From NCBI RefSeq assembly GCF_000003605.2, contig NW_003116964.1, positions 39,663 to 57,566 on the forward strand: DNA of 17,904 nucleotides, read 5' to 3'. The notes beneath the pieces were generated by a model that made no database searches, was not told the DNA's origin, and saw nothing but the letters and a program-made list of their open reading frames with translations. The DNA comes from Saccoglossus kowalevskii. Lineage: Eukaryota; Hemichordata; Enteropneusta; Harrimaniidae. Each line of letters begins with the position of its first letter. Position 1 is the first letter of the stretch. The position numbers were made by a program, and so were the translations under genes. Positions 1 to 9,229 of the stretch are shown here, in pieces.

Positions 1-1352
1 ATTACTTGGTTAATTTATTTGACTTGACGGAATCGAAAACAAATTCTCTCCCTCCATAATTTTGCAAATGTAAAATATCAGGTTCCGTACAACGTATTAT
101 AAACGCTTGACCGTCTGAGCAACCTAAATAGCAGGCTGTTTTTTTCAACGACTTAACCAGTTAGCTAGCTGGAGTGGGAAATTCTAGCATACCCATATTA
201 ACAGCGGTTTTTCGCTTATTATTTTTCATACACGAAAGTCACATTCGAGCACTCGCACCATTCGAACACCGTGGTACATTATATCATATTTATATACATA
301 GAGCAAGAAAACAAAACTAACGTACATAACAGTTATATTTCTGAATTATGGTTTCAATATGCATATTGTTCATTTAAATACAACTGTACTCCAGTATTCT
401 ACAGTCTGGCTTTAGGAATAATTGCCAAAATAACTTAACATTAATTATCAGTACTAACTCCTTTCCTCATTGCAAACCAAATTAATTAATACAAATTCAA
501 TAATTACCCGACAGGCCACACCAAAGTAACCAATAACTGATCATGCGTTAACTTACAAATACATACACAAACTCTAGACGCAAAGCATTTTTCACCATGT
601 GTTACCTTGTTTGTTTTTTTCCCATAAGTTATGTTATTTCTTACATTATTTCAAGTCAAATAAAATATTCTTAAAATATTTTTTCGAATTCATGCATTTA
701 TGACGAAATTTGACAATTTTTGTTTGTTGTAATACCAGATACCACTGTTTATGTCAATCTGCACATGTGTGGGGCGCCCTCAATTGACAGGACCATGAAT
801 TGTGTATGCTTGAGGGCATGCTACGCAAGTTTGATTTTGATGTGGGGGTATATGTATATTTTTCAAAATATTCATTAAATTTCACTTTAATTTCTGTAAA
901 GTCTTTCTGTGGTTACAATAAGTTTTTATCTGATCATCTTCAAATTTAGGAATCTTGTCAATCAGTACGAAATGTTAACCCTAGATAAATTTTGATGTGA
1001 CTAGTAAAATATGGGATAAAATTTGGGTTTCCAGAGCCAATAGGGCTCAAAACCCTAATAAACACAACAAATAACAAAAATGTTTTACCCCCATAGGACC
1101 CAAAACCCTAAATACTAGAGTAGTATTGCAAGCAATGGCAACAATGTGTCAAACTGGTCTCGCAAATCAAACGCTGCATACATTGGGAAGATCTATACCG
1201 ATTTGGTACACTGCGATTTAGTTTTTACTACTTAGTAATGACACTAATTATCAAAAATAAAAAAAAAGTGAAATTTAAGTCACATTGGAAAATTATTCAA
1301 CTGCAGACGAGATGGCCAATGGGAGAAAAAAAGGAACGCTAAACTCTGAAAA
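1..1352. other. Non-coding upstream stretch, no gene seen
   Basis: I find no coding exon or RNA gene on either strand. The sequence is AT-rich with homopolymer runs. It contains short 'aaaccctaa' words near 1050 and 1110 that are too few and scattered to be a telomere-like array. It could hold distal regulatory sequence for the + strand gene that starts near 1962, but nothing specific supports this. Confidence 0.6.
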
Positions 1353-1390
1353 TACCTCATTCATAGAGTACGTTAGTACCGTGACATTGC

Positions 1391-1409
1391 AACCGATGCA
1401 TGCTGGGTT
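1391..1409 (-). promoter_or_regulatory. ZNF143/Staf-like site, copy 1
   Basis: Read on the minus strand this is AACCCAGCATGCATCGGTT. It resembles the known ZNF143/Staf consensus core (CCCAnnATGCAYYG), which is typically found close to animal transcription starts. The match is by eye. It lies about 550 bp upstream of the candidate ATG. Confidence 0.35.
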
Positions 1410-1490
1410 AACAAGGATTCTGATCGAGGTATACCTCATTAATAGAGTGCCTTAGTAATCTAAGTTGACATCTTGCATGGTGTGACATCA

Positions 1491-1510
1491 CAACTGATGC
1501 ATGCTGGGTT
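1491..1510 (-). promoter_or_regulatory. ZNF143/Staf-like site, copy 2
   Basis: This is the second copy of the motif, in the second unit of the duplication. On the minus strand it reads AACCCAGCATGCATCAGTTG, so the CCCAGCATGCATC core is unchanged while flanking bases have diverged. The orientation is the same as in copy one. Confidence 0.35.
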
Positions 1511-1961
1511 AACAAGGAGGATTCCGATCGTGGTAACAACATGGTGGCTCAGAGTGCATGAAAATATCTTTTGCAATTTTGATGTAATGTCTAAGATAAT
1601 TGTCAAAGAATTGTTTTAATTAACGAAACATTCTAAATTTGTGTATTTCGCAACAGCAGCAGTGAATACCCATTCAACGCAGTGTTGTCAGCTGACAATG
1701 TTATGGTGATTGTAGTGTTAATCACAAGGTATAGGTAATGAAAAATCGCTGACTTTTGAAATGCTGCTGTAGTAACAAATTTTGTCATTGATTTATTATT
1801 TATTATTTCATCATATTTTGATAACGAAATGATCGAGTGATCAAAAATAATCACTCCGGATAAAAATAAGTCAGATTTCAATTTTATTTCGTATCAAAAA
1901 AAAAGTAACATTTTTTGAGGAATTATTGGTATAACCGGTGTATAACATCGCCAAGTAAGTT

Positions 1962-1994
1962 ATGTCACGTCGTAACTTAGATGATCGTTTTGAA
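1962..1994 (+). CDS. Candidate first coding exon, MSRRNLDDRFE
   Basis: The ATG opens eleven codons ending in Phe-Glu. Joined to the next exon this gives FE-V-SKIV, exactly the start of a canonical chromodomain (compare FEVEKI in MPP8), and it supplies the first aromatic cage residue that the next exon lacks. Against it, the donor would be GAA|GTTTTA, a weak site, and unspliced reading stops shortly after at 2019-2021 (VLFVRSLL then stop). An undetected exon elsewhere could replace it. Confidence 0.5.
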
Positions 1995-4900
1995 GTTTTA
2001 TTTGTTCGCTCATTACTGTAAATGTAAACGTTTTAGAAGTTGATGGTACGAATAATAAATTACAACAATACGCCAATGGAGTGAATAAAATCATGAAATT
2101 TGTGAACATATTTCTGGCTTGAATATTAATTTTTTAATGTAATTATGACTTCATTGTTCTTGTTTAGTTTTGGTCTGAATTGTTGCCACCAAAATTTCAG
2201 CAAGTATTCTCAGTGCAAAATGTTCATATTGATTCAAAGACTTTTATATTCAACTTTGCCATGCAAAAACAAAATTTGTACATTATTAGTTTGTTATTAA
2301 GCCCCGTCCATGTGTCAGTCCATATCATATCTCACTGATGCTTTGACAGTCTAAAGTTTTCACACATTTCAGACATTTTATCTGACATATGCACATGCGT
2401 TTGTTAAATGATCAGATTGTAGATGACTGAATACATCAAACTTGCAATTTGTTACCATTAGGGAACTGGATCTCAGTCTTGCCTGTGCAGATTCTGTTAA
2501 TGGGATCATTAAAACATCATTTTGTTTTTTAGATCAGGTTCAAAATGACTGACTGATGGCCATCAGACATTATGTCTGACATAAGCACATGCATTTGGTA
2601 AACTTGGTACATACATGTATTTACATAATGGTACCTTAGTGCACTCCATTTTATTTTTCAGACATGGTTCAAAATGGCCGACTAGTGCGTCTATAATACA
2701 AATGGAGACTATGTCATTGACAATGACTTGTTCATATTTGTTTTCAGGTTTCCAAAATTGTAAAGTCCAGAAACACAAGAAATGGAGTTTTGTATCTGAT
2801 AAGATGGAAAGGTTATGGGCCCAGTGATGATACATGGGAGCCAGAGGAACATTTGGTAGACTGTCAAGATGTGTTAGAGGAGTACAAACTGGTAAATAAA
2901 TGTGTATAGTATGTCTGGAAGATACCTGTGATTGCCAAATCCTACCTTACTTTACTATTTATGGAAAAAAGATGTACATCTATAATGTTCCCTAATGTTT
3001 TGGTATTGTTGTTAACTCCTGGGTTCAACATTCACTTGCCCCATACTTGTCATAACACAAACATAAGTGCCGGCATGTGGCAAGAAAAATAATGCTTTAA
3101 AACAATGCCTAAAAATTGTAAAATTTTCTCAGTCAAGCAGATGTGAACCATTACCATCTTGAATTACTTAGTTGAACATGAGGCACTATGTTACTGAAAG
3201 TTCATCACCATAAATGACCTGATGCATGAATTCTTATTTTTGATTGGGCAACCACTTGACCCTATGTCATAATTTCTTGTGTACATGTAGTTTAAAGTGA
3301 ATGGCCAGGACATTGAAGCTTTCAGTTGTTTTGAATTTCTGATTACATCTAAATTAATCTAACAATGACCTTATGACTGTGAGAAGCAAGAGTACATGTA
3401 CCTCGTATTTTGAATGCCCCTCATTGTAAAAACGTGGATGTCAGTGTGTACATTCACTGTTGTCACTTGAATGTGAAATTCTCACTAAATATGCAGATGC
3501 TATATCATAGCAGATGTTGCATTATTTGGTTTAATCCAAAACATTACTGGTATTCTTTTTTGTGCTCCTAAAAAAATAATTATTTTTAATAAATTAAATT
3601 AATGATTTTTATGGTACACAATAAAAAGGCTTCTTCATTATTACATATGTACTGCAGTTTATTTTGATTCGTCCCTGAAATCAAAATAAGTATTTCTACA
3701 CCTCATATATAAATGAGGTCTGAGAGCAAACAAAATAGTCCCTTAAGGAATACCGTTTTTCGAAACATAGCAGAAATAAATATTTAGAAGCACAACATTT
3801 TTTCTTTGGGGTACATGAATATACTTGTCGAGTGAAATGAACAGTAATGATATTTTTAGGCAGTCACTTATTTTGACAAAAACTAATTTGCATACCACCC
3901 ATGCAATAATGTTTTCGGTATTTTCACGGTCAATATGCTAGTGAACATGATATTTCCATTGGTTACTAAACTATTTTATTTTGTAAACACATTTTCGTCT
4001 GCTATTTTTGTCCGGTTCAAATTTTTGGCATATTAGGTGTACCAGGAGTGGGACATTTGTGTTGATAAACATGGATTTTCCCACAATCCAATGCGCTCTT
4101 CAAATGGAAATTACAAGTATGAGGTTTGACCTGGGCGCGACTTGCACTGATTACCGCCGGTGACTCCTTCGATACCTTCCAATCACATGAATATTACCTA
4201 ATTACAGCTTGGAAACGTGTCAGTTCATACTCGTTGATCTGCACAACAGTCAAAGTCGCCATCTTTGTTTATATGAGACCTATATATCGACGACTGCCGC
4301 GCTTTAATGTATGTTGACCACCTCGGAAAATCCACCCGCAGTAAAATCAGCCATTACTATGGAGCCGCAACCATCAACATCGAGATACCAGGAGGTTTCT
4401 GCTGGCGACGTTGCAGCGGCGTTACTCAGTTCCAAATAAAGATTACCAATGCCGAATGAGCAACATTTTAACCAGTAATCAAGACTCAGTCAATCCACAA
4501 CCAGCAAGCAACATCACAAACAAATTTGTAGCTGTCGATAAAAGTCATCTTGTCACTAGAGTACCGCAGTTGCACGGCATGTTTGCCAATGTACAATTCT
4601 GTGGTGGAACTTTTAACTTCAACATGAACTGTGTATCATAGTCATCAAGTTCAAGTTCTGGTTCTGTCTTGGTCCCAACTAAGTGTACATGAGTTATTTA
4701 TTCGGACAGTGACTCAGATTAGACGTCTGATTATTTTATTTTCACACAAACAGTTACATGAGTTCTACACTGACATGCGTTGCTAGAGCGCAACACTATC
4801 TCAGAACATATTAATGGGCAATGGGGTTCCCGACCTAAATTCCATCCTGGTTTATTGTACGTTCTTTTTTTATTACCGGATTCTGCCCAGGGCCGTTAAA

Positions 4901-7900
4901 CGGCAGTTCGGGTTTAAAAAAAAATAAAATGGGACCAAGAAATCACCCAGGGCAGTTTTTCAGCAGTTTTTCAATCTTTTCTGATGCCTAAAAATTTTGC
5001 CGTAGTCAATGACGGCTATGCATGAGTATTGATGTTTAAGCTTCGTTTCGTCAATGAGCTGTTATCGCTGTAAACAATGTTAAATTATTCTTCAAATGCT
5101 CAGTTTATCTTTTAAAAACAAAAAATTTTTTGTTTAAAAAAAAAAAATCATGCAGTTTTCCATCTAAATCCAAGCCAAAAGATCGTACTACAATATCAGC
5201 AAATCTCTTCTCTGTTGCGTTCAATAACATTAACATATTTAAATGAGCTACTGTAATTTGAGCGCGATGGCATCATCCACCATTTTGATTGGTTAATTAG
5301 CGATTTGACCTATCAAAGAACTCTGTTCCAGGTCAAAACATGGCGGATATACTCCAGCATCGGGCATTTATATGCGAACAGAATCATTCGCTTACGATGA
5401 AACTAAGTTGAAATTTATTTGCATTTCATAACAATTCAACAAATTTATTTTTTGCATGTTATTATAATCATTAGTAGGTAATAATCAACAATTGTGAAAC
5501 GCAGCATGACCGGATTGCGCTACCACAATCATTTGCTACTAAGCAATGCAGTTGGGTTTGTTGTTATTTGAAACTTCTTTTAGAATATACTTCCGTTATA
5601 AAGTGAAACATAATAATTGTATTTGGTGCACAATGTTCGTTAATGTGATTTTTCGGATGGGCGAATTTACGACAGAATCCGGTATGAAATAATCAAATAT
5701 GGAACATATGTAATAATATCAGAACCCCACACACTCCCTGTGGCTTTCGTTGCATATGGAAGATATTTTCATGTGAGATGTAGTGTATTTGCTTCCCTCA
5801 TGAAAGTACAGCCGCAGGATACACCGCATCTCTCGTGAAAATAACTTCTATCTGCAACGAAAGCCACGGGGAGGATGTGGGGTTCTGTGATAACATTGTG
5901 TGAAATACTTTCTTTTTATCTAGAAACAAAGCAATCTGAAGGTACTGCACCGGAAGATCCCAGCGCCAATATCACCTGCCAGAAGAACTAAGTCTGTCAC
6001 AAAGGTCCAGAATAAAACAAGTGTAAGTAGAAACGCTAAGAAGAAGGTATCAACTCTGTCTACAGCAGTTCCACATACTACCTCAGAAAATGTGCTTGCT
6101 AGTAAAAAGACAGCTGGCTATACAAGTACAGCCACAGTTGTCATTGCTGCGAAATCAAACTCAAGCAGAATGAGTGAACAGACTGAAGATTGGGATGTCA
6201 CACCGCATATTCCACCTATGTCTGTACTCAGACGACCACCTATTAAGGTACCAGTTGGTTACTACTGATGTACTTGCATGCACAAAAGCTTCTTGTGTAG
6301 TGCCTTGCTGCTTGCTAAGCCTTAATGTTATGTGTTTCTCCCAAATAGCCTCAAATAGAAGTATACTTATAATAACTTATGTGATGCCTTCAATATAGCA
6401 CATCAAATTTCCACACAAATAATCAATGTTCTGATGTAGACATAAAAAGCACATTGGGGTTACATATGATTCTAATGTGCTTTAAATAGAGCAAATATCA
6501 TATTTATACTTTTATTGGAGGTGCAATCATAAGAGACAAATATTGTACATGTACTTTTAACAGGAAATCTGCTTACTATAATGCTTTACATATGCTTGCC
6601 CGTTGTATGCTAATTGATTTGCCAACAAAATAAGATTTGTTCTGATAGATTGGTACATGCCAATAGTGTACATAAGACAATGTCATTCAGTATTCATTTA
6701 TCTTCCTCAAATCTTGTTTCGCTTAACGCAAATACTACTGATTTGGTACACATATGATGAATTATAATTTAACCTTTGAACATGTATATCACACATACCT
6801 GAATCGTTTGCTTTTTGTATGTTTATCAAAATCAAGCATTTCTGTTCTGGTCATGTATTGTATGCATTTCAGTCAAATCTCTAGTACACACATTAGGCAG
6901 TATGGAACCTTTATACATGTTAGTTTGTTTTTAATTAGATTTGTTGCAGAGTTGTATACATGTATCTCTGACATACCCTGATTCAACATGGCCAATTTAT
7001 TTGAGTTCAGTTCACTTTTGACAGGATTGATTTCTTTTTGTATCTTAATAACAATCTGCTCATATCAATTGGAACTTGATACTACAGAATCAGAAACAAA
7101 TCTTTTTTTTTCACAAGAAAAGCACAATTTCAATTACACGTGAATTTAAATGTGTGTAACCATGCTTGGTTAATATGTAATTCCTTACAATATTCACTCA
7201 ATACCCGTGTTTATTCAAGGATGTTGAGGGAAGGGTTGGTATTGTTCAAAGTAGCATTACAAATTACATCTATTTATCATTAATGAGAAAACAATTAGTG
7301 TTGAATATGCACAAATTCATTCAGCACCAGTGAAGTTGTTTACATATTTTTTTTTTTTATAATTTTAGCTGATAAATACTGGCAATGTGTACTTTGAAAT
7401 TATCTTGTTATACATCAGCGTATTGCTTCCTGGAGTTTTAAATATGTTGTGTCATTGTGTCATTATTCACAACTTGCTAATCACTCTGTATACAGACAAA
7501 TGCAACACTTGCAAGATTACTATGCCCAATATTAGTATTAAAATGTGAAAAAATGCAAAACATGCTCCCAAATTTTGGCATTCAATTTGTACATTATTCA
7601 TTCACTCAGTTTTGTGAAATCTTTGTACACCAATTGGTAAAACGGGTATACCCGGGTACATTGGAGAAATATATTTACTGTTTTGTTGACTAATCATATT
7701 TGTTTTTTTAGTCATTTAACAACCGAAGTGCTGAAAAAACTGACATATTGACAGCCAGGAGAGTGTTGGACATGCCGAAGAATACAACGACGTCATTCTT
7801 TAAGAGACATGAAAGAACTTTTTTCCTGCTATTTGCTACTTTGATTTTATCATTGACCTTATTTGCAATAAACCAGAAGCAAATAGAAAATATTTTTTAA
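1962..7900 (+). CDS. Chromodomain protein with C-terminal membrane anchor (four-exon gene model)
   Basis: Joining 1962-1994, 2748-2891, 5924-6247 and 7712-7900, all phase 0, gives about 229 residues. Residues 10-59 are a chromodomain with the strands VLYLIRWKGY and DDTWEPEEHL followed by the helix DCQDVLEEY. Its HLxDC signature is closest to the MPP8/CDY/CDYL group. The aromatic cage expected to bind methyl-lysine would be F10, W31 and Y34. Residues 60-167 are a Ser/Thr/Lys-rich, probably disordered linker with basic clusters that could serve nuclear import. Residues about 204-220 (TFFLLFATLILSLTLFAI) form one hydrophobic helix after a basic FFKRHER stretch, leaving nine residues before the stop. 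Seen: the exons and open frames. Known: such chromodomains bind H3K9me or related marks. Inferred: a tail-anchored, perhaps inner-nuclear-membrane chromatin tether. I know no named family with this layout, so I give no symbol. The exon joins are predictions without transcript support. Confidence 0.75.
1995..2747 (+). other. Intron 1 of the chromodomain gene, with diverged repeats
   Basis: This stretch contains no further exon that I can support. Two families of partial direct repeats lie in its second half: CAGACATT(T/A)T.TCTGACATA near 2370 and 2564, and TTCAAAATG(A/G)C(T/C)GAC near 2539 and 2667. The 3' end has a good acceptor (TTCATATTTGTTTTCAG). Confidence 0.5.
2368..2681. repeat. Diverged direct-repeat pairs in intron 1
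   Basis: The segment at 2368-2410 (CAGACATTTTATCTGACATA, then GCACATGCGTTTG.TAAA) recurs diverged at 2562-2602. The segment at 2526-2553 (TTTTAGATCAGGTTCAAAATG) recurs at 2654-2681 with the ending AAAATGGCCGACT. Similar AAAATGGCC/CAAGATGG words occur near 9710, 10370, 10480, 15456 and 15590, so this is probably a degraded dispersed element. Confidence 0.55.
2748..2891 (+). CDS. Chromodomain exon
   Basis: This exon has 48 codons between a strong acceptor (TTTTCAG) and the donor CTG|GTAAAT, phase 0 at both ends. It encodes most of a chromodomain: VSKIVKSR, then VLYLIRWKGYGPSDDTWEPE, then HLVDCQDVLEEYKL. The cage residues W and Y of RWKGY and the TWEP motif are intact. The HLVDC segment favours the MPP8/CDY type over HP1 (usually NLDC) and over gypsy-retrotransposon chromodomains. 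The intron structure and intact frame argue for a host gene rather than a transposon fragment. Confidence 0.93.
4258..4265 (-). promoter_or_regulatory. YY1-like motif upstream of the intronic ORF
   Basis: The minus strand reads AAAGATGGCGAC, close to the YY1 core AAGATGGCG that often marks animal promoters. It lies about 95 bp upstream of the ATG at 4359, in the least AT-rich part of the intron. A short motif like this can arise by chance. Confidence 0.2.
4359..4641 (+). pseudogene. Unassigned coding-like segment, frame broken
   Basis: An ATG at 4359 opens 26 codons (MEPQPSTSRYQEVSAGDVAA, then ALLSSK and a stop at 4437-4439). The reading then looks coding-like in another frame up to the stop at 4639-4641, with a low-complexity polar part (SNILTSNQDSVNPQPASN) and a patterned tail (LHGMFANVQFCGGTFNFNMN). 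Base composition is less AT-rich than its surroundings. I do not recognise a family. It may be a decayed gene fragment or retrocopy inside the intron, or the first exon of an unrelated nested transcript. The frame break is what I see; that the two parts were once one gene is inference. Confidence 0.3.
4883..4971. repeat. Short direct repeat around a small palindrome
   Basis: CCCAGGGCCGTTAAACGGCAG (near 4886) recurs in altered form as CCCAGGGCAGTTTTTCAGCAG about 62 bp later. The first copy contains the palindrome CCGTTAAACGG. No element class is assigned. Confidence 0.35.
5720..5887. repeat. 168-bp foldback element / long hairpin
   Basis: Two arms of equal length (5720-5788 and 5819-5887, 69 bases each) are reverse complements at about 59 of 69 positions, separated by a 30-base loop. 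The ends are CAGAACCCCACA...TGTGGGGTTCTG. The structure fits a foldback MITE-like element. I see no convincing target-site duplication. It sits in the intron only 36 bases upstream of the acceptor-proximal exon start at 5924, so the pre-mRNA would carry a long stem next to the splice site. Confidence 0.85.
5924..6247 (+). CDS. Linker exon of the chromodomain protein
   Basis: This exon has 108 codons after the acceptor TTCTTTTTATCTAG, open in the frame continuing from the chromodomain. It is rich in Ser, Thr, Lys and Ala, with basic clusters (SPARRTKSVTK, SRNAKKK) and a Pro-rich end (HIPPMSVLRRPPIK). It has no recognisable fold and is probably disordered. The donor is AAG|GTACCA, or alternatively CCA|GTTGGT at 6253/6254, also phase 0 and with a better +5 G. 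If unspliced, the frame ends soon after at TGA 6266-6268. Confidence 0.75.
6248..7711 (+). other. Intron 3 of the chromodomain gene
   Basis: This is AT-rich sequence with several TACATGTA-like words and no supportable exon or RNA gene. I noticed no AATAAA hexamer here on the + strand. It ends in a strong acceptor (TTTGTTTTTTTAG). Confidence 0.5.
7712..7900 (+). CDS. Last exon: membrane-anchor exon with stop
   Basis: This exon has 62 codons plus TAA, in phase 0 with the linker exon. A polar start (SFNNRSAEKTDILTARRVLD) leads to a basic FFKRHER, then the uninterrupted hydrophobic run TFFLLFATLILSLTLFAI and the tail NQKQIENIF. One hydrophobic helix ending nine residues from the terminus is the hallmark of tail-anchored (GET/TRC-type) proteins, with basic residues on the side expected to face the cytosol or nucleoplasm. 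Membership in the chromodomain gene rests on the phase, strong acceptor, strand and open frame. It has no family-level match that I recognise. Confidence 0.72.
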   Translation, partial: SFNNRSAEKTDILTARRVLDMPKNTTTSFFKRHERTFFLLFATLILSLTLFAINQKQIENIF

Positions 7901-8282
7901 CTCAATTGAAAATAATTTTTATATGAACCCAATATTACTTGACTGCCCATATTTGTATTGAATATGGCTACCCACTATGGCTGCCTTTAGTTGATTAGTG
8001 TGGTATGGTGTTTCGTTTGAGAAATTCCAATCATCAATGTCACTGTTTTTCATTTCAATTTAGGTTTCAAACCTTATTGTTGTGAATACATGTGTGATTA
8101 AATTTACGTGGTTAAAAACTGTATATTACATTAAAACTGCCATTTTTAAACATATTTCTACCTCAGGTATGAACTTTTACTGCTAGTTTTTCTGACAAAC
8201 CACAGAATACAACTTTCCTGCTTGATTTCACTATCTACATTTTATTTATTTGTTTTTTATTCATTTCTTTTAATAGATTTTT

Positions 8283-8288
8283 AATAAA
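8283..8288 (+). terminator. Candidate polyadenylation signal AATAAA
   Basis: This is the first AATAAA hexamer I see downstream of the chromodomain gene's stop codon, about 380 bases past it. Further AATAAA copies follow at 8601-8606 and 8642-8647. One copy at 7867-7872 lies inside the coding sequence. Hexamers are frequent in AT-rich DNA, so the actual site is uncertain. Confidence 0.3.
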
Positions 8289-8418
8289 TGAATTCCCATA
8301 TACATATTTGAAATGAAAACAAAACTACAAACCAATATTGTAAATATGACTGCATTGCTAAAAGTCGTTCAGTCAAGAACAGTTAGTTTATGGTTAGTTT
8401 TAGTTGTATAATAGACAT

Positions 8419-8477
8419 ATTGCATATTAATGAGGTTATTGCATACTAATAAGACTATTTTGCATATTTATGTGGTT
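8419..8477. repeat. Three-copy 19-bp tandem repeat
   Basis: The units ATTGCATATTAATGAGGTT, ATTGCATACTAATAAGACT and ATTTTGCATATTTATGTGGTT follow one another directly. Each contains an octamer-like TTGCAT(A/T) core. Confidence 0.6.
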
Positions 8478-8700
8478 CTGCCTTGACATGCCTTGTTGCA
8501 TATGTAAGGTAGGGACAATCTTAAACTTCTGTATTCTACAAAGTTTATTTTTTCCATTTCAGATTTTGGATCAACATTGTTTTTTTAAACCTAACAAAGA
8601 AATAAATGTGTTTTTTCAAGCTTTGCTGTCACTTGTTACTGAATAAAATCTACCGGTATATAGTGGAAGAAGTACTTGCATACAAAATGCAATCGTTGTA

Positions 8701-8716
8701 CAGTGCAGTGCAGTGC
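8701..8716. repeat. CAGTG microsatellite
   Basis: This is a run of three CAGTG units (CAGTGCAGTGCAGTGC), short and of no evident function. Confidence 0.6.
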
Positions 8717-9229
8717 GTTAGTTTGATCACGTACTGCCAAAGTACAGTATTCCTGTGAATAGCATAATTTGGGGAGATGCATCCAAATAGGGAGTAAAAG
8801 CATTTTAGATTCGTGCTTCCAAAACTGTCTTTTCTGTTCCATCGCGTGTTAAGTTTTCAAATGTCCATACAGGTTTTTAGATTGCTACGATACTCCCATT
8901 CAGTTGTTTACATAATTATACAATTTTGATAAACTGTCTGGCCTTGTAATAGGTACACATGCAGCGGCTGGCATCAGTTGAAGCCAGGATAGTAAATTAG
9001 TCATCTTTTTGCCAGTGTAATAGTAAAATGTATTACTTAATTCAAAATGGGGACAAGTCCACATATGGAGCCTTCTGATTAGATAAAACCCTGGACAAAC
9101 AATGAACATAGTATTAACTTTAATACTGCTTTTATTTAAATTAGTCATTCTTCCCACTTCTCTGCGAGTAAAATATAAAAACTGTATTCACATCTCTTGT
9201 CGTAAACCAAAACCCTCTTTCGAAAGTGT

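Larger units (their letters stand above)
1353..1535. repeat. Tandem duplication of about 80-105 bp, two diverged copies
   Basis: Copy one (1353-1431) and copy two (1432-1535) both begin with TACCTCATT followed by ATAGAGT. Both continue through GATGCATGCTGGGTTAACAAG and end in GATCG(A/T)GGTA. The second copy carries an insertion of about 20 bases in its first half. The pair lies roughly 430-610 bp upstream of the proposed start codon of the chromodomain gene. Confidence 0.8.
2892..5923 (+). other. Intron 2 of the chromodomain gene (about 3 kb)
   Basis: This long intron is mostly AT-rich sequence without recognisable genes. It includes a less AT-rich, coding-like island (about 4030-4720), the short repeat pair at 4883-4971, an A/T homopolymer patch near 5110-5150 and a long foldback hairpin at its 3' end. 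A further phase-0 exon inside it cannot be excluded because the flanking exons are both phase 0. Confidence 0.55.

Noticed and set aside
1048-1112. Interstitial telomere-like AACCCTAA words
   Set aside because: There are only two isolated occurrences and no array.
1633-1881. 82-codon minus-strand frame MKSDLFLSGVIIFDH...
   Set aside because: It is AT-rich chance reading with no motif, splice context or resemblance to a known protein.
2563-2835. 90-codon minus-strand frame opposite the chromodomain exon
   Set aside because: It is an antisense shadow of the chromodomain exon and the repeats before it, with no recognisable protein.
2748-2891. Chromodomain as part of a gypsy-type retrotransposon integrase
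   Set aside because: No integrase, reverse transcriptase or LTR sequence surrounds it. It is a spliced exon with intact borders, and the HLVDC helix start is of MPP8/CDY type.
4036-4122. Possible extra exon VYQEWDICVDKHGFSHNPMR... between TATTAG and GAG|GTTTGA
   Set aside because: Phase 0 fits, but the donor is weak, the acceptor lacks a pyrimidine tract, and the peptide has no resemblance to chromodomain-protein linkers. I left it out of the model.
4126-4317. 63-codon open frame MTWARLALITAGDSF...
   Set aside because: It has no ATG-led coding pattern that I recognise and overlaps the presumed upstream part of the intronic island. It was treated as chance.
8900-9157. 85-codon minus-strand frame with LLSWLQLMPAAACVPITRPD
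   Set aside because: It is possibly a piece of a decayed repeat. I recognised no domain and saw no splice or promoter context.
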